Assembly: GCA_032622095.1 (NCBI GenBank)
Contig: CP136069.1
Coordinates: forward strand, 166,150,394-166,214,393
DNA: 64,000 nt
From: Siphonodentalium dalli
Taxonomy: Eukaryota; Mollusca; Scaphopoda; Gadilida; Siphonodentaliidae
Direction: 5' to 3'
The position numbers were made by a program, and so were the translations under genes. Positions 15,101 to 23,794 of the stretch are shown piece after piece. The notes beneath the pieces are model-generated. The model had not been told where the DNA came from. It did no database searches and was given only the letters and a program-made list of their open reading frames with translations. The stretch's first letter is position 1. The number at the start of each line of letters is the position of its first letter.

Positions 15101-18100
15101 AGTGTCAACCTTCACAAAGTTCATGAGCCAAACTATTTTCAAGCGTATGACAGAACTATATCTCAATTAATGTTGGAGGCATTGTTTTATGTAAACAGTG
15201 CAACATGATAAAGTATGGTTTGAAATAACTGGTTAAGTGGATAAACAAACCAGTACCCACACATTCGCAACAAAATATCATGTTATGGGCATTATGAGGC
15301 CATTATGATACGATTAATGATACTTTATGATGGCATGGTAGTCAAATATACCCAAGAAGCTATTCTACCCACTCATTCGTACAGATCGACTAGTAGTAGC
15401 ACAAAATATTATTTTGCGCCATCATTCAAACGGGAACGGGACTACCTGCCCCCGAGATAACCCCTCTGCTATTTTCAGGGCGGGTTGTCCCGATAAATAA
15501 GGGCGGGTTGTCCAGAAATTGTTAATAGTGATTATGTTCTTTGATGATATATTATTAAAGATTTTGACCAACAAAACATGTGTTTATTCATTAATTATGT
15601 CAAAGCATTTTGCTTGTTGTCCAATTAATCCTCTTCACAAATCTCTATATTTTTACATGTATATTGTGTCTATGTTATATGTTTAATTGGAGGTGAGTAT
15701 ACAAACAGCCTTTGAATGATGCCGAGGGAACTGGGTATATTATCTCTTGAGTGTGGGTTATCTTCATTCTGCAAGCATGTTTCCTTGCATTCACTGCGAT
15801 TTGGAGGTTCAACCAGTAAAGAAGAAAGAAGAGACCAGCACAAGGCACTGGCAGACACCCAGCTAGCAGCAGCAGCAGCCCCAAATTAATCATTGTTCAT
15901 TTGTTAAACTTATTAAATTTTGTTTTTAATCTTCGTTCACGTTCATATTCATATTAGCCTATATACTTCATTCCGTGTTTTGTTGTCCGTGTTGTTACAT
16001 CAAATAAAAACCTATAAAGAACAACCCTGTACCTTCATGTATTACATGACATGTATCGTATGTCATACATGTAGGCCTAATTCAATTGTCAGACCTCCTA
16101 TTTACCGAGAACAAGTCCAAAATTAATAAATAAGTCATAATAATGTCCAAGTATAGTGTATATATCACTCTTAAGTAGATATTGTACCATATTTGACCAT
16201 TTAAATGACATATATGTAGCTATTTTACGTATACCGAGAACTTGAAACGTCGCCGCCATGTTCTCGGCTGGCGGTAACACAAAGGCATGAGTCGTGCCTA
16301 AGTGTTAATTAACGGGACCTGGGTCTGTTTGGTGATTATAATTAATTGAGTTGTGTACACTAATATGTGTTACTGTTTGTTAATCACTGCGATGTGTGAG
16401 TGCATAACATTGTAGGTGAGAAATATATTAAAGAAATAATTACAACTGATGCAAAAAAAACACCTTCTGTAATCTGTCACTTGGAAGAACAAATCCTACT
16501 TCTCAAATCAGCAATTGAAACTGGATCTATAATTGGTATCGACGGAACATTTAATCTTGCATCTTGCTATGTAACAACTATTATTTTTAAAAACCCTAAT
16601 ATTATAAGGAAATCAACTTCAGATCCACCAATACTTATAGGACCTTTATTGTTGCATTGGGATGGTACTTTTTAATCTTACCATCGGTTTTTATCTTATT
16701 TATCAAGTAAATTAGCAGGCATTTCACAAGATAAAGTAACATTTGGAACTGGTGATGAATTGTAACTTGTGAATGCCATAACATCTTGTTTTCCAAACAG
16801 CACGCATACACTATACACACGCCATCTTAAGGACAATCTTCTCCATAATATAAAAAAGACCGACATTGACGAGACTGTGCAAAAAGTAATCAATAAGGTT
16901 TTCAATACAAAGACTGGACTTCTGACGACAATTGACAATGGTAGACATACGATGCCGAGATTACGAACTAAAATATTTGACGCTCGAAAGCAAACTAAAA
17001 ACATTCCTAAATTTTGGACTAATAACAATTGTGAATCAATGAATAATATTATTAAATTATCAACCGATTGGAAAATATTAAAACTCCCAGACTTAACAGA
17101 CAGACTTTATGAAATTGTAAATGATCAACTCAGGGATATTAGAAGTGCGCTGCACTCAACTGGTGACTTTCAGTTAGCGGAAAAATTCAAAGTAAGACAT
17201 CAAATTTGGGTAAACTTGCCACCGGAACGAAGAGATAGACGTCTAAAACAAATTCTACAATTCGTATCAGCTCCTTCGACTGTTTTGCTATCAACAGACG
17301 AAAAAAAAAGTCACAAAGGGCAATGTCACACACTCCCCTTAGATGGGGTAAATGTGCCGAGTCTCAAATGGTGGAGCTCGAGTGCTGTAATAAGTGAAAC
17401 AACACAAGCACTTTAAACAAAACATAGGGGCACGTTGTCTGCCGGTCCAAAGCCCGGATAAAAGCTGATGGAAGTTTAAATTCGTGTCAAACCGAGAAGA
17501 CACTTCAAACCGAGAACAAGCTTAATTATCAAACCGAGAAGACACTACAAACCGAGAACAAGCTTAATTAATTAAGCCGATACGCTGTGTGTTAAACGAG
17601 ATCGTCGCTCGGTGGCGCTTACAATTTGTTAACAATATGTCGGTTAAATGCATAAAAGTAAACATTTTAATGAAAATATTGATGTCTACTGTAGATATTT
17701 CAAATAAAACACTATATTTAATGTATATAAGGCATTTTAAACCTTGTTCTCGGTTGTTCTCGGTTGTTCTCGGTAAATAGGGTGACCCTCAATTGTTGAC
17801 TGAATTTTTTTTTTTAAACAAGTTAAATTTCAAGTTAAAATATCATTAATTATGGCATAATACACAATAAAGTGGCTTAGATAAATCAGATCTTCTCAAT
17901 CAACCAATTTCATTCAAATAAGGCCAAAACGAAGAATACCTGTGTTTAGGGTAACCCGCCCGCCCCTACTCAAAACCTGCCGCCAAATTCCATTTTATCG
18001 TTTTTCAAAAATTTCCTCCGACTTCATTTTATTTTTTTGTAATTAGGAATTCGCGACTACGGAATTAGCTTAAACAAGTAAACCATTTCCTTGCAAATAT

Positions 18101-20706
18101 CGTCAATTCACGAAAAACGGAAGTGCTGCCATTGTTGTTGTAGTATATTCGTATTCCCTCGTCATTGTTTGGCAAACCTCGCCGATTTCTCGAAAGCGGA
18201 AACCAGAAAACACGCGATATGTATTAACTAGCAAATCGAAAGTAACCGGATATTTTGCCGATTGAATATGGCGGAAACACTTCCGTGTGCGGATAGATCC
18301 TGCGTTTTAGCTATTAAACTTCACAAATGCGTTCATATGAATCAGAATAGAAACATGGCGCCTGTCAACTATAGCACAGACATGTTGTCGTGCGTGAACC
18401 GGTACCACACGGATTCTGAACTGACAGAAAAGGACATAGTAATAAAATGTCAGATTAAAAATAATTCTGTACGTCACGTTCGCCTTGCCGCATGTATGTG
18501 CCATTTCCAATGGAGGAACTCTTGTTAAATTCACCTTCTGAGTTGAATATTTCGCAAAATTTCTTTGTATTCGAGTCGGTGGATAAACAAAATATCATAT
18601 AAAGTGTCTTGTGTGGGAAATTGAACAGTAATATGTCCACTCGTAGGATTTGGCCTGTAATATCCGAGCTTCAGCGTGAACATAAACCGTTTAATTTCCA
18701 ACACTAGACACTTATCTATTATATATTTTGGAAGATATGTGTGTGTGTGTGATCGCGATGAACTCGAAAACTGCCGGACGGATTGAGCCCAAACTTCCTA
18801 TCTAAGGGTAAAATACCAGATGAAGTGGCATCGCATCGCTTCTGAGAACGTCAGAGCACCCATTCTCCACCCCCAGTCACAAAAATTACCGCCATTGGCA
18901 CGATGGGGTTAATCGCGTTGATAGTTAAAGAGCGTTCGTATCCGCAGTGTCGTCGATAAAGAGTGTAATGTGATTATTACATCTGGGCGTGTGCGTGTAA
19001 GACTGCATCCAGACATGAGCGTGTTGTGTGACGTACTTAGGGCTTTCCACCCGAGGTGATCTTCACCTTGAAACGGGTACCCACAAACGTACCTATTTTA
19101 GGGACGGGTACCATCACGGGACGGCTACCATCATGTCTCTTGATTAAAAAGGCAGAATTAACTCAAAATAAATTAAACAATTAACGGATTTCGACGAAAT
19201 TTGATACCTACGGATACTTTTATCGGGGGAGTGTTTTCGACGGGTCAAAATGTGACCCCGAACTGACCTTGACCTTCAAAATGGTCAATTCAAGGTCAAA
19301 GCCCGGACGAAGTCGGGTCACCTTCTAGTTCTATATATAATATCATGTCATTGAACTTCTGTAACACCATTAAACTGATTAAAGCTACCATGACATTGAT
19401 TAGTGTGACAATGACTTGCCCAAGCTTTATACGAGTGACACTTGCAGACGATTAGAAGGCACGAATACTTAAATACTATCCCCCGTGAAAAATAAAATGA
19501 AAAAATAAAATAAAATGAAGTACCGCCCGCCCGCCTCTGTTTTTTTCCTTCATGTTACCCTAAACTCAGGTATTCTTCCTTTTGGCCTAAAGACAAACTG
19601 GTCAGCAGAATACATTACTATTCACTTCAAATACATTTGTTTACGTACGATCATTAATATGTTCACGGGGCCGCCATGTTTTAATCATGTGACTACATTA
19701 GCTGGTAATACTACTAATAGAGTGATCTCCCCTGGCAATTAAACAAATATTTTTTTTCCTTTGAAACGCTGACTCTCGCTACGATCGAAATACGGCATTT
19801 TATTGCTAATTTTGTACTTTTTAACCTACCAGTGAGAAATGAATTATTATCAAGTTTCATCGAGGTGATCAGAACTTTCAAATTCGGCGTAATTTTCACA
19901 ATTTCAACAAAAATCTTTACATAAATATTTACGCGGATTTTCAGTTTGGTAAACAAAGGATATTCTATCCGCTGCCGAATTGTGCTATTTTTATTGGAAA
20001 ATGTCACGTAATTGCTTAAAATAGCGGTATTTACAATTACCTTCAGTCACGAGTCTCTGGAGATTTCCTGTGATGTCATCATTTACCGACTTCCGGAAAT
20101 ACGCGAGTTATCGTTCTTGTTCGGGGTTGCCTATTGCTAGTATTATGTTGGCAATATTCCGTTTCGTTGACGGTTATCTCAACTGCGTTTGTTGCATTGA
20201 CAGTTACCTCGACCGCGTTATGTTGCGATGATGGTTACCCCGACAGCGTTGGAGTAATGTTACGGGCGCGTTGCATTAACACGAGAACCGCGTTGATGGT
20301 AAATTCTCAACGCGGTCGAGAGGGACACTTATTTTGAGAGGATCAATGACAATGGTGAATGCATATTTGATCACCAAAAAAATCATTTTTCTCCGATATT
20401 TTTCCCTAGTGAAACATAATCATATATATAGGCTAATGTGTCTGAAATAACACGAGCATTTTCACATCGAACATTTCACTTTTTCTTGTTGCTTTTTTTT
20501 TCATTCAAATTAAAAAAACGAGACAACTGATAATAGTGATATTTTTTACCGGAATTGACTCTGTGTCGTTCATATTTAACTTTGATTTCTTCAAGCTTCT
20601 GTTTCTGAGAAGACAGGTGTTCATTCAGTTTATCAACAACATCAGGCGAGATTGGTTCAAGCTCAGAATTATCTAAAATGTTTGAAAGACAACCGGTGCC
20701 CGCCAT
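24..20706 (-). CDS. TPR: TPR, nuclear pore basket coiled-coil protein (5' part, eight exons; partial)
   Basis: TPR (yeast Mlp1/2, fly Megator) forms the filaments of the nuclear pore basket and acts in mRNA export quality control and spindle checkpoint scaffolding. The coding exons are 20550-20706, 8085-8189, 5686-5759, 4575-4671, 2127-2230, 1173-1286, 420-563 and 24-104. All have GT-AG borders and their phases agree, giving 876 nt or 292 residues with no stop. Residues 53-66 (EQEYFELEKQL and on) match the animal TPR segment EQQYFEIEKRL. Residues 180-190 (FRERCLKQEKE) match YREKRLEQEKE. The last residues, KKLIELYK, match the LSNLYK segment. The whole product is predicted coiled coil, as expected for the TPR N-terminal half. 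A full TPR is over 2000 residues, so most of the gene lies left of the window. Transcription runs toward position 1, away from CLCC1. Intron 1 is about 12.4 kb; the others are 0.3 to 2.4 kb. Confidence 0.95.
105..419 (-). other. TPR intron 7
   Basis: A 315-bp AT-rich intron between exons 7 and 8. I see no repeat or RNA gene in it. Confidence 0.85.
420..563 (-). CDS. TPR: TPR exon 7 (residues 218-265)
   Basis: The acceptor tttgcag is before 563 and the donor is gat|gtaagt after 420; phase 0, 48 codons. It reads TELDSKTEDLQIAQDTLEAH and ends MDNLIHKLKD, in register with the TPR segment that ends HVEDLLTKLKE. Confidence 0.92.
611..1023. mobile_element. PIF/Harbinger-like non-autonomous element in TPR intron 6
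   Basis: The left end GGCCAAAACAAAAAACATTC and the right end (read inverted, GGCAAAAAGAAAACCCACAT) form terminal inverted repeats, both continuing into TTTCCGATAAC. The same GGCCAAAA ends recur at 10024-10976 and 17922-19587, where 3-bp duplications (TGA, TAA) are clear. Here the flanks are TTA and GTA, so the duplication is imperfect. No transposase is visible. Confidence 0.6.
1173..1286 (-). CDS. TPR: TPR exon 6 (residues 180-217)
   Basis: The acceptor gtttcag is before 1286 and the donor is aag|gtaacg after 1173; phase 0 on both sides. It reads FRERCLKQEKEHFEQQIELL and ends LILVRKEK, a clear match to TPR (YREKRLEQEKELL, then LLALGREK). The intron side of the donor runs within about 10 bp into a fragment of the GAGGTCC MITE family. 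Confidence 0.93.
1527..1908. mobile_element. piggyBac-like MITE, family A copy 1
   Basis: TTAA at 1523-1526 and 1909-1912 flank ends CCCTTTACCCAACA and TGTTGGGTAAAGGG. TTAA targets and CCC termini are the piggyBac hallmark. Inside are two near-perfect hairpins built on AATGCATTCTCTTATATATG. It sits in TPR intron 5 between exons 5 and 6. A close copy is at 62293-62685. Confidence 0.75.
2127..2230 (-). CDS. TPR: TPR exon 5 (residues 145-179)
   Basis: The acceptor attccag is before 2230 and the donor is cag|gtgaga after 2127. It continues the split Asn codon and reads EVKEFSEKLTKANGDKIEA, aligning with the family's LNEKLKESNTTKGEL region. A hairpin MITE starts only 28 bp upstream of the acceptor, in the likely branch-point zone. 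Confidence 0.9.
2258..2375. repeat. Long-hairpin MITE (family D), short copy
   Basis: An inverted repeat: the left arm TACAGTAATGCCCTAAATAA is mirrored by the right arm ending in GGGCATTACTGTA, with TTAACCACAGCAGAATTA inside. It is 118 bp with a central deletion compared with the 214-bp copies at 37882 and 53376. It lies in TPR intron 4, next to exon 5. Confidence 0.75.
3486..3579. repeat. GAGGTCC hairpin MITE (family E)
   Basis: A short foldback in TPR intron 4. ATGAGGTCCACAGAGGGTGA is mirrored by TCAACCTCTGGGGACCTTAT, with GAATTTAGTGACGCTA and TAGC..ACTAAATTC as inner arms. Other copies are at 51581, 51885, 52726, 56455, 56625, 56918 and 58636. Confidence 0.7.
3770..4560. repeat. Tandem repeat, GGGCCATAACTCC type, about 150-bp unit
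   Basis: Four to five diverged units in TPR intron 4. Each holds GGGCCATAACTCC, a poly-A stretch, CGAACTC, CTGTATTTTGAG and CTCACATACCAAATTTGG. One further unit is in intron 3 (4790-4910), part of a unit is in intron 2 (7930-8030), and a reverse-complement array lies at 46870-47290. It is non-coding; the ORFs inside are artefacts. Confidence 0.7.
4575..4671 (-). CDS. TPR: TPR exon 4 (residues 113-145)
   Basis: The acceptor tttgcag is before 4671 and the donor is a|gtaagt after 4575. It reads LARTNDLLETEKREL, which aligns with the TPR segment RTKEELEAEKRDL, and ends KEIDRLN in register with the family motif DVKRLNEKL. It leaves one base (phase 1). Confidence 0.9.
5409..5579. mobile_element. 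piggyBac-like MITE, family C
   Basis: TTAA at 5405-5408 and 5580-5583. The left end is CCCATTCATGACTGGCGCTG and the right end is AGCTTCCATAATGAAAGGG. A central hairpin GCATTCTCTTATATATGCGA is shared with family A. It lies in TPR intron 3. Confidence 0.65.
5686..5759 (-). CDS. TPR: TPR exon 3 (residues 88-112)
   Basis: The acceptor is attcaag before 5759 and the donor is aag|gtaata after 5686. It completes the split Ala codon left by exon 2 and reads SKLETTSKRLKEIEEVEEG, a charged heptad-rich coiled coil. At 74 bp it is too short to find by ORF search. It is supported by phase and by the TPR register between its neighbours. Confidence 0.85.
5760..8084 (-). other. TPR intron 2, no gene seen
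   Basis: 2.3 kb between exons 2 and 3. It holds a short direct repeat (ACCGCTTATGAATAC and variants, 6655-6760) and one partial unit of the GGGCCATAACTCC repeat (about 7930-8030). I see no coding exon or RNA gene. Confidence 0.7.
8085..8189 (-). CDS. TPR: TPR exon 2 (residues 53-88)
   Basis: The acceptor tttacag sits just before 8189 and the donor is g|gtaaat after 8085. The 105-bp exon is phase 1 on both sides. It reads QEYFELEKQLITSNSKLEVE, the strongest match to TPR in the window (family motif QQYFEIEKRL). The 12.4 kb gap to exon 1 is filled with transposons. Confidence 0.93.
8768..9005. repeat. hAT-type terminus fragment and a small palindromic stretch
   Basis: TAGAGGTGCCACGATTATTG at 8768 resembles the left end of the hAT-like element at 11968 (TAGGGTTGCCACGACTAT), but no matching right end is visible. 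At 8866-9004 an inverted pair (TAATAGAGCCCTCTTAATT and AATTAATAGGGCCGTGTAAT) encloses GC-rich short repeats of GCTTCGGCAAT. Confidence 0.4.
9219..11082. mobile_element. hAT-like element, non-autonomous, 1.86 kb, in TPR intron 1
   Basis: Terminal inverted repeats CAGAGCTGGGACGGTTATG (left) and CATAACCGTCCCAGCTCTA (right). The flanks AGTTTTGC (9211-9218) and AGTTTTGG (11083-11090) are a 7/8 match, as expected for an old hAT 8-bp target duplication. Next to both ends are inverted GGTTAACC and ACCGGT runs. No transposase ORF is visible. It contains a nested PIF/Harbinger-like element. Confidence 0.75.
10024..10976. mobile_element. PIF/Harbinger-like element nested in the hAT-like element
   Basis: The ends GGCCAAAAAAAAAAACATCT and (inverted) GGCCAAAAAAAAAAATATTA both lead to TTTCC(G/T)(G/A)TTAC. 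TGA flanks both sides (10021-10023, 10977-10979). 953 bp with no transposase or Myb-like partner gene visible. Confidence 0.65.
11968..12788. mobile_element. hAT-like element with perfect 8-bp target duplication
   Basis: The left end TAGGGTTGCCACGACTATG and the inverted right end TAGGCTTGCCATGATTATT are terminal inverted repeats. GAATTTAT occurs exactly on both sides (11960-11967 and 12789-12796). Subterminal runs of TCGATTA/TAGTCGA repeat near both ends. 821 bp, non-autonomous. It lies in TPR intron 1. Confidence 0.85.
12797..16081. other. TPR intron 1, stretch without gene
   Basis: About 3.3 kb. I see poly-T/poly-A runs, ACATGTA-type words and a GC-rich doublet GGGCGGGTTGTCC at 15478-15515. 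No coding exon, RNA gene or complete element could be supported. Confidence 0.6.
16090..17788 (+). mobile_element. Mutator-like element (MULE) with decayed transposase gene
   Basis: TCAATTGT occurs on both sides (16082-16089 and 17789-17796). The termini are inverted: left CAGACCTCCTATTTACCGAG, right (inverted) GGGTCACCCTATTTACCGAG. The word ACCGAGAA(C/G) recurs at least seven times near the two ends, a subterminal repeat pattern typical of MULEs. The 1.7 kb body encodes a broken MULE transposase (16421-17416). It is inserted in TPR intron 1 on the strand opposite to TPR. Confidence 0.85.
16421..17416 (+). pseudogene. MULE transposase pseudogene
   Basis: The reading frame shows family landmarks in order: IDGTFNL at about 16540 (first catalytic Asp), a GPLLLHWD motif, SYHRFLSYLSSKLAG, FGTGDEL (second Asp region; the family usual is G-T/S-D-G-E), AITSCFPNS and the C-terminal FWTNNNCESMNN (the Glu motif). 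It is broken by a frameshift near 16675 and by an in-frame TAA at 16763-16765 between GDEL and LVNAITS. The N-terminal zinc-finger part is absent: an acceptor-like ttgtag at 16415-16420 may mark a lost upstream exon. It is not expected to make active enzyme. Confidence 0.8.
17922..19587. mobile_element. PIF/Harbinger-like element, 1.67 kb
   Basis: The left end GGCCAAAACGAAGAATACCT and the inverted right end GGCCAAAAGGAAGAATACCT are nearly identical and both run on into GTTTAGGGTAAC. TAA flanks both sides (17919-17921 and 19588-19590), the usual 3-bp Harbinger target. An 88-codon ORF at 18262-18528 has no recognisable domain. The 19110-19330 part holds a GACCTTGACCTTC-rich segment ending GTCACCTTCTAGT, which looks like another old repeat. 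It lies in TPR intron 1. Confidence 0.75.
19591..20549 (-). other. TPR intron 1, exon-1 side, with a 30-bp triplicate
   Basis: No exon is visible. At 20166-20250 an imperfect ~30-bp unit built on GTTGACGGTTATCTCAACTG occurs three times and a partial inverted echo follows (AACGCGGTCGAG at 20309). The GC content rises here compared with the rest of the intron, consistent with closeness to the TPR promoter. Confidence 0.5.
20550..20706 (-). CDS. TPR: TPR exon 1 (start codon, residues 1-52)
   Basis: The ATG at 20706-20704 opens MAGTGCLSNILDNSELE. Its length and pattern (hydrophobic start, then NSELE, then a coiled coil ending ERHRVNS) line up with the first 52 residues of animal TPR. The donor is g|gtaaaa after 20550 and leaves one base (phase 1). 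Joined to exon 2 this makes the codon GAG. I chose this ATG over an in-frame ATG at 20934 because TPR homologues start here and the upstream sequence looks transposon-derived. Confidence 0.93.
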
Positions 20707-20934
20707 TTGTAAATTTCCGCACGTGAAATATTTAATGATTACTTCCCCTTTGTTAACTTCCGGGAGTTGTTTTAGAGTTCTCTCTCTTCTTTCAGGGTCG
20801 GGAAAGATTCGGCCGAGGAAAGATTCGGCTAGGAAGATTCGGCCATTTTTTTTGGCCGAATCTTCCAAGGCTGAGAGCTGTTGTGGAGGAATTATTACAG
20901 TTTGTGAGTCGTTGTTTGATAGTATCTCATTCAT
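20707..20934 (-). promoter_or_regulatory. TPR leader and probable promoter-proximal region, part transposon-derived
   Basis: The TPR frame stays open upstream of the chosen ATG to an ATG at 20934, but that stretch has no TPR similarity. At 20797-20878 lies a motif run (AGATTCGGCCGAGGAAAGAT, then AGATTCGGCC) followed by its inverse GGCCGAATCTTCC, forming a hairpin. The same word recurs inverted at 25394-25420. I read this as 5' UTR or promoter containing a transposon end. No TATA box can be assigned with confidence. Confidence 0.45.
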
Positions 20935-21023
20935 TTGATAATAAAGGAAATTTATGTGTATATTTATGATGTTTTTTATGGGTTATGTGCACATATTTTT
21001 GAAATAATTTATGACATTATTAA

Positions 21024-21352
21024 CCTCTTCGCTGCTAAATGACGTTATGACGTCGTGTGCTGGGCTGTTGACGTTATTGGCATTGTCCAATGGGAAAATA
21101 TAGCGGGAATGTCAAAAGAACCATAAAAGTGACTCAGCTGAAAGGCTATTATTGTTCACAATCGTGGAACATCATACACTGTTTGAAACGTCGAGATACA
21201 GTTATTCCGATGCACTAATCTCTGAGTTCCAGTTATGTATAATGGCCTACTTCTAGTGTGCTGAAGTAGGTCCGTAGTACCTACGGACCATATAGCACAC
21301 GGCGTGCACTTTTACGTCCGTAATAGATACGGACGTCATAGCAGCGAAGAGG
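21024..21352. mobile_element. piggyBac-like MITE, family B copy 1
   Basis: TTAA at 21020-21023 and 21353-21356. The ends are CCTCTTCGCTGCTAAATGAC and (inverted) CCTCTTCGCTGCTATGACGT. It holds a hairpin GTCCGTAGTACCTACGGAC. The second copy, at 61854-62180, is in the opposite orientation. Confidence 0.75.
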
Positions 21353-21356
21353 TTAA

Positions 21357-21962
21357 ATCGAAGTTGTTGATGTTTTGTCGTTGTTTGTTCAAAAATATCA
21401 CGTTCTAGCATGTATAGGAAATAACTATGAATGTTGATTTAATCAATATTTATTTGCCCCATTAAATATTACAATTATGATGAACAACATTTTAAAGATG
21501 AAAACATGAGTTGAATAGAAAAGGGGAAGAGGATCTAGGAGCAAGCAGATATCAGCTTTTGTTGAGCTATCTCATCAGGCAAATGAAAGATTGTAGAAAT
21601 AAAGAAAGCGCGAATGGCAAGTGGCCGAGTTCGAGAAACAATAGGTTTATGAAATGATGGTATATTATGTAATTATGCTTACAATATGTGTTGAAAGGAT
21701 AAGCTCATGAAAGTAATAAGGAGAGGGGGTATATATTCACGAGGAATAGGAGACAGAGAAAGGTAGAGGGGTAGAGAAAAAGAGTGTGTATGTGGAAGAA
21801 AAGTCGGTACCGGTACCACTGTTGAGAAAATTTTGAAACTAACTTATGAAACAAACTATTTTAAAATGAGTTGTTTTGAAATGAAATATGAGAACTCCAT
21901 ATGGGATATCAGTGCTATGCCATTGAATTGTTGCTGAGTATATTGTTTGAAACGACCGCTTT
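21357..21962. other. Intergenic, nothing recognised
   Basis: AT- and purine-rich stretch (GAGA runs near 21720-21790). I see no gene. Confidence 0.6.
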
Positions 21963-22603
21963 TTAAAAATAAAGTATTCCGTAAAAAGCTTTGAATATCT
22001 CATTATTTATTTCAGATGATAGCAATGGTATGACTTTAAGTAAGATCTTGGTATTTAAGAAAGTCGGGTCAATATTTGAGAATAAATCAGATCTGAGTTG
22101 AATATAATGTTGGACAGAATAAAAGAAAGTGTTCTGCATGTGCTTTCTTCTTCCCCGCATAAACATTTGTCAGAATCGTAAAATGCATTATTCATCTATT
22201 CAAAATCAGTCATGTTGTATAAGAAAGGTTTGAAAGTTTATTATAAATAAACATTTGTCACAATCGCGTTTGGTTTTCATGAAGGTCTCGATTTAGATTA
22301 CTGCATTTGAGTCTTACACGAGCATGCAATATTTGAGTTTTGCGATTAAAACAATAATAAAAATGTTGGACTTTCAAGGAATCTATACGTTGCTCTATAG
22401 TCTAGTCGTGGTTTGAATATCGCTAAAGACTTTGCGCTTTTAGTTTCGGGTGGTAAATCATTCCATAGGCGAGTAGCAACTGAGAGGAAGGTATTCATAT
22501 ATGGCGAGTAGTCAGCTTGCGGAGGTCTTAAATCGTTTCTCCTAAAATTTTATATCTCTTGCGCTCTTGTGTGGTAGTTGCCGTCGAGATAATTTTGGTA
22601 GTC
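21963..22603 (-). pseudogene. LINE 3' fragment (end of reverse-transcriptase ORF)
   Basis: Read on the minus strand from 22603, the frame gives NYHTRAQEI, a TAA, then NFRRNDLRPP, SVATRLWNDLPPETKSAKSL and AIFKPRL. Further down come ILHARVRLKCSNLNRDLHEN and CLCGEEES, and after a frameshift EHFLLFCPTLY. LRR-DLRPP, SVA..LWN.LP and the terminal C.CG..E...HF...C zinc knuckle are the conserved tail of many animal LINE-2/CR1/Jockey-type polymerases. Stops and shifts show it is dead. An 80-bp piece around 22172-22246 recurs at 22652-22728. Confidence 0.7.
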
Positions 22604-23794
22604 ACGGTTACAACTTCGGCGCTAAAGAGTCGATTTCACCAGAGCGGTCCCAATCGTAAAATGCATTATTCATCTATTCAAAAACAGCCATGTTGTATAA
22701 GAAAGGTTTGAAAGCTTATTATAAATAATGCATTCAAAGACTTCTGGTCACTGGATCCAAGTATAAAAACAAGTTTACATATTATTGATCACACCATATA
22801 ACCTACAATTCTGTATGGATGAGAAGTGTGGGAGTATTTAACGAAATGGCAACACGGTTAAAAAATGAAGGGGAAAAAAACAGTGAATAAAATGTTTCCA
22901 AATATGTTTTGTGAAAAGTTACATATATCAAACTAGCGGCTTTTCGAATTCCCGGTGGGAAATTCGTATACTTCCATATAATTTTTAAACGTTTGTAATG
23001 ATTCTCGCTTCACCACTCCCTATTCCATCTTCTCTCTTCCTATTTCTATTTTTATGTTTTGATTTTCAGGATGTACACCTGTTTGTTTGTTTGTTTGTTT
23101 GTTTCCACTGTCATCCGCAGTTGACTAAAGTCTCAGGTTCTGTGTCTCTCTGGTACTTTGTGCACAAGTACTTTTCCCAGTGGATGTGTGACGTCACGTT
23201 ATATATGTGAAAATTCGATTTACATGACTAAATAGTAGCATGTGAGTTGCCCATACACTTCTGAACTATGTTATGCGACTGCTTCAATGGTTCAATACCA
23301 ATAGGTATTTCTGTACACACATCAAGAAGATGGACACCTCTGAAAAGTTACAGACATAATAATTTGTATCTCAGTATATGCATCACAATGCAGACAAAAC
23401 AGTTGAGTGCACAAATAGGCATACTATTTTTCTTGATATAAAAGGTAAATATGTTCCATGCCACATACAAGTAAGGTATAGGCCTATATATAAGTTACAG
23501 GTGCGTGTGACTGAGCATGACTACACGATGAACTTGCAGTTCGTTGCTCTTATAAAGAAGATTCGACACACCTTGAATGAAATGTCTCAACATATATTTA
23601 TTTAATATTAAAGATTGTCTATCGACTCGTCTATAGTATATGCTGCGTTCAATGTATGCTATGGTGCTTGCAATATATGGTATAATCTTACTATTGTGTG
23701 GTAGACAGTGTTCAGTGTATGGCAGCATGTATTAGTTGTATGGTAGGTTGTATACAGTGTAAGGGAGGCTGTGTTCCTCTTTATGTATTACGTA

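Noticed and set aside
18262-18528. 88-codon ORF in the Harbinger-like element
   Set aside because: No domain or conserved motif seen; another frame of similar length overlaps it. Not called as a gene.
20707-20934. Upstream in-frame ATG at 20934 as the TPR start
   Set aside because: The added residues have no TPR similarity and come from a repeat. The ATG at 20706 lines up with the family's N-terminus.
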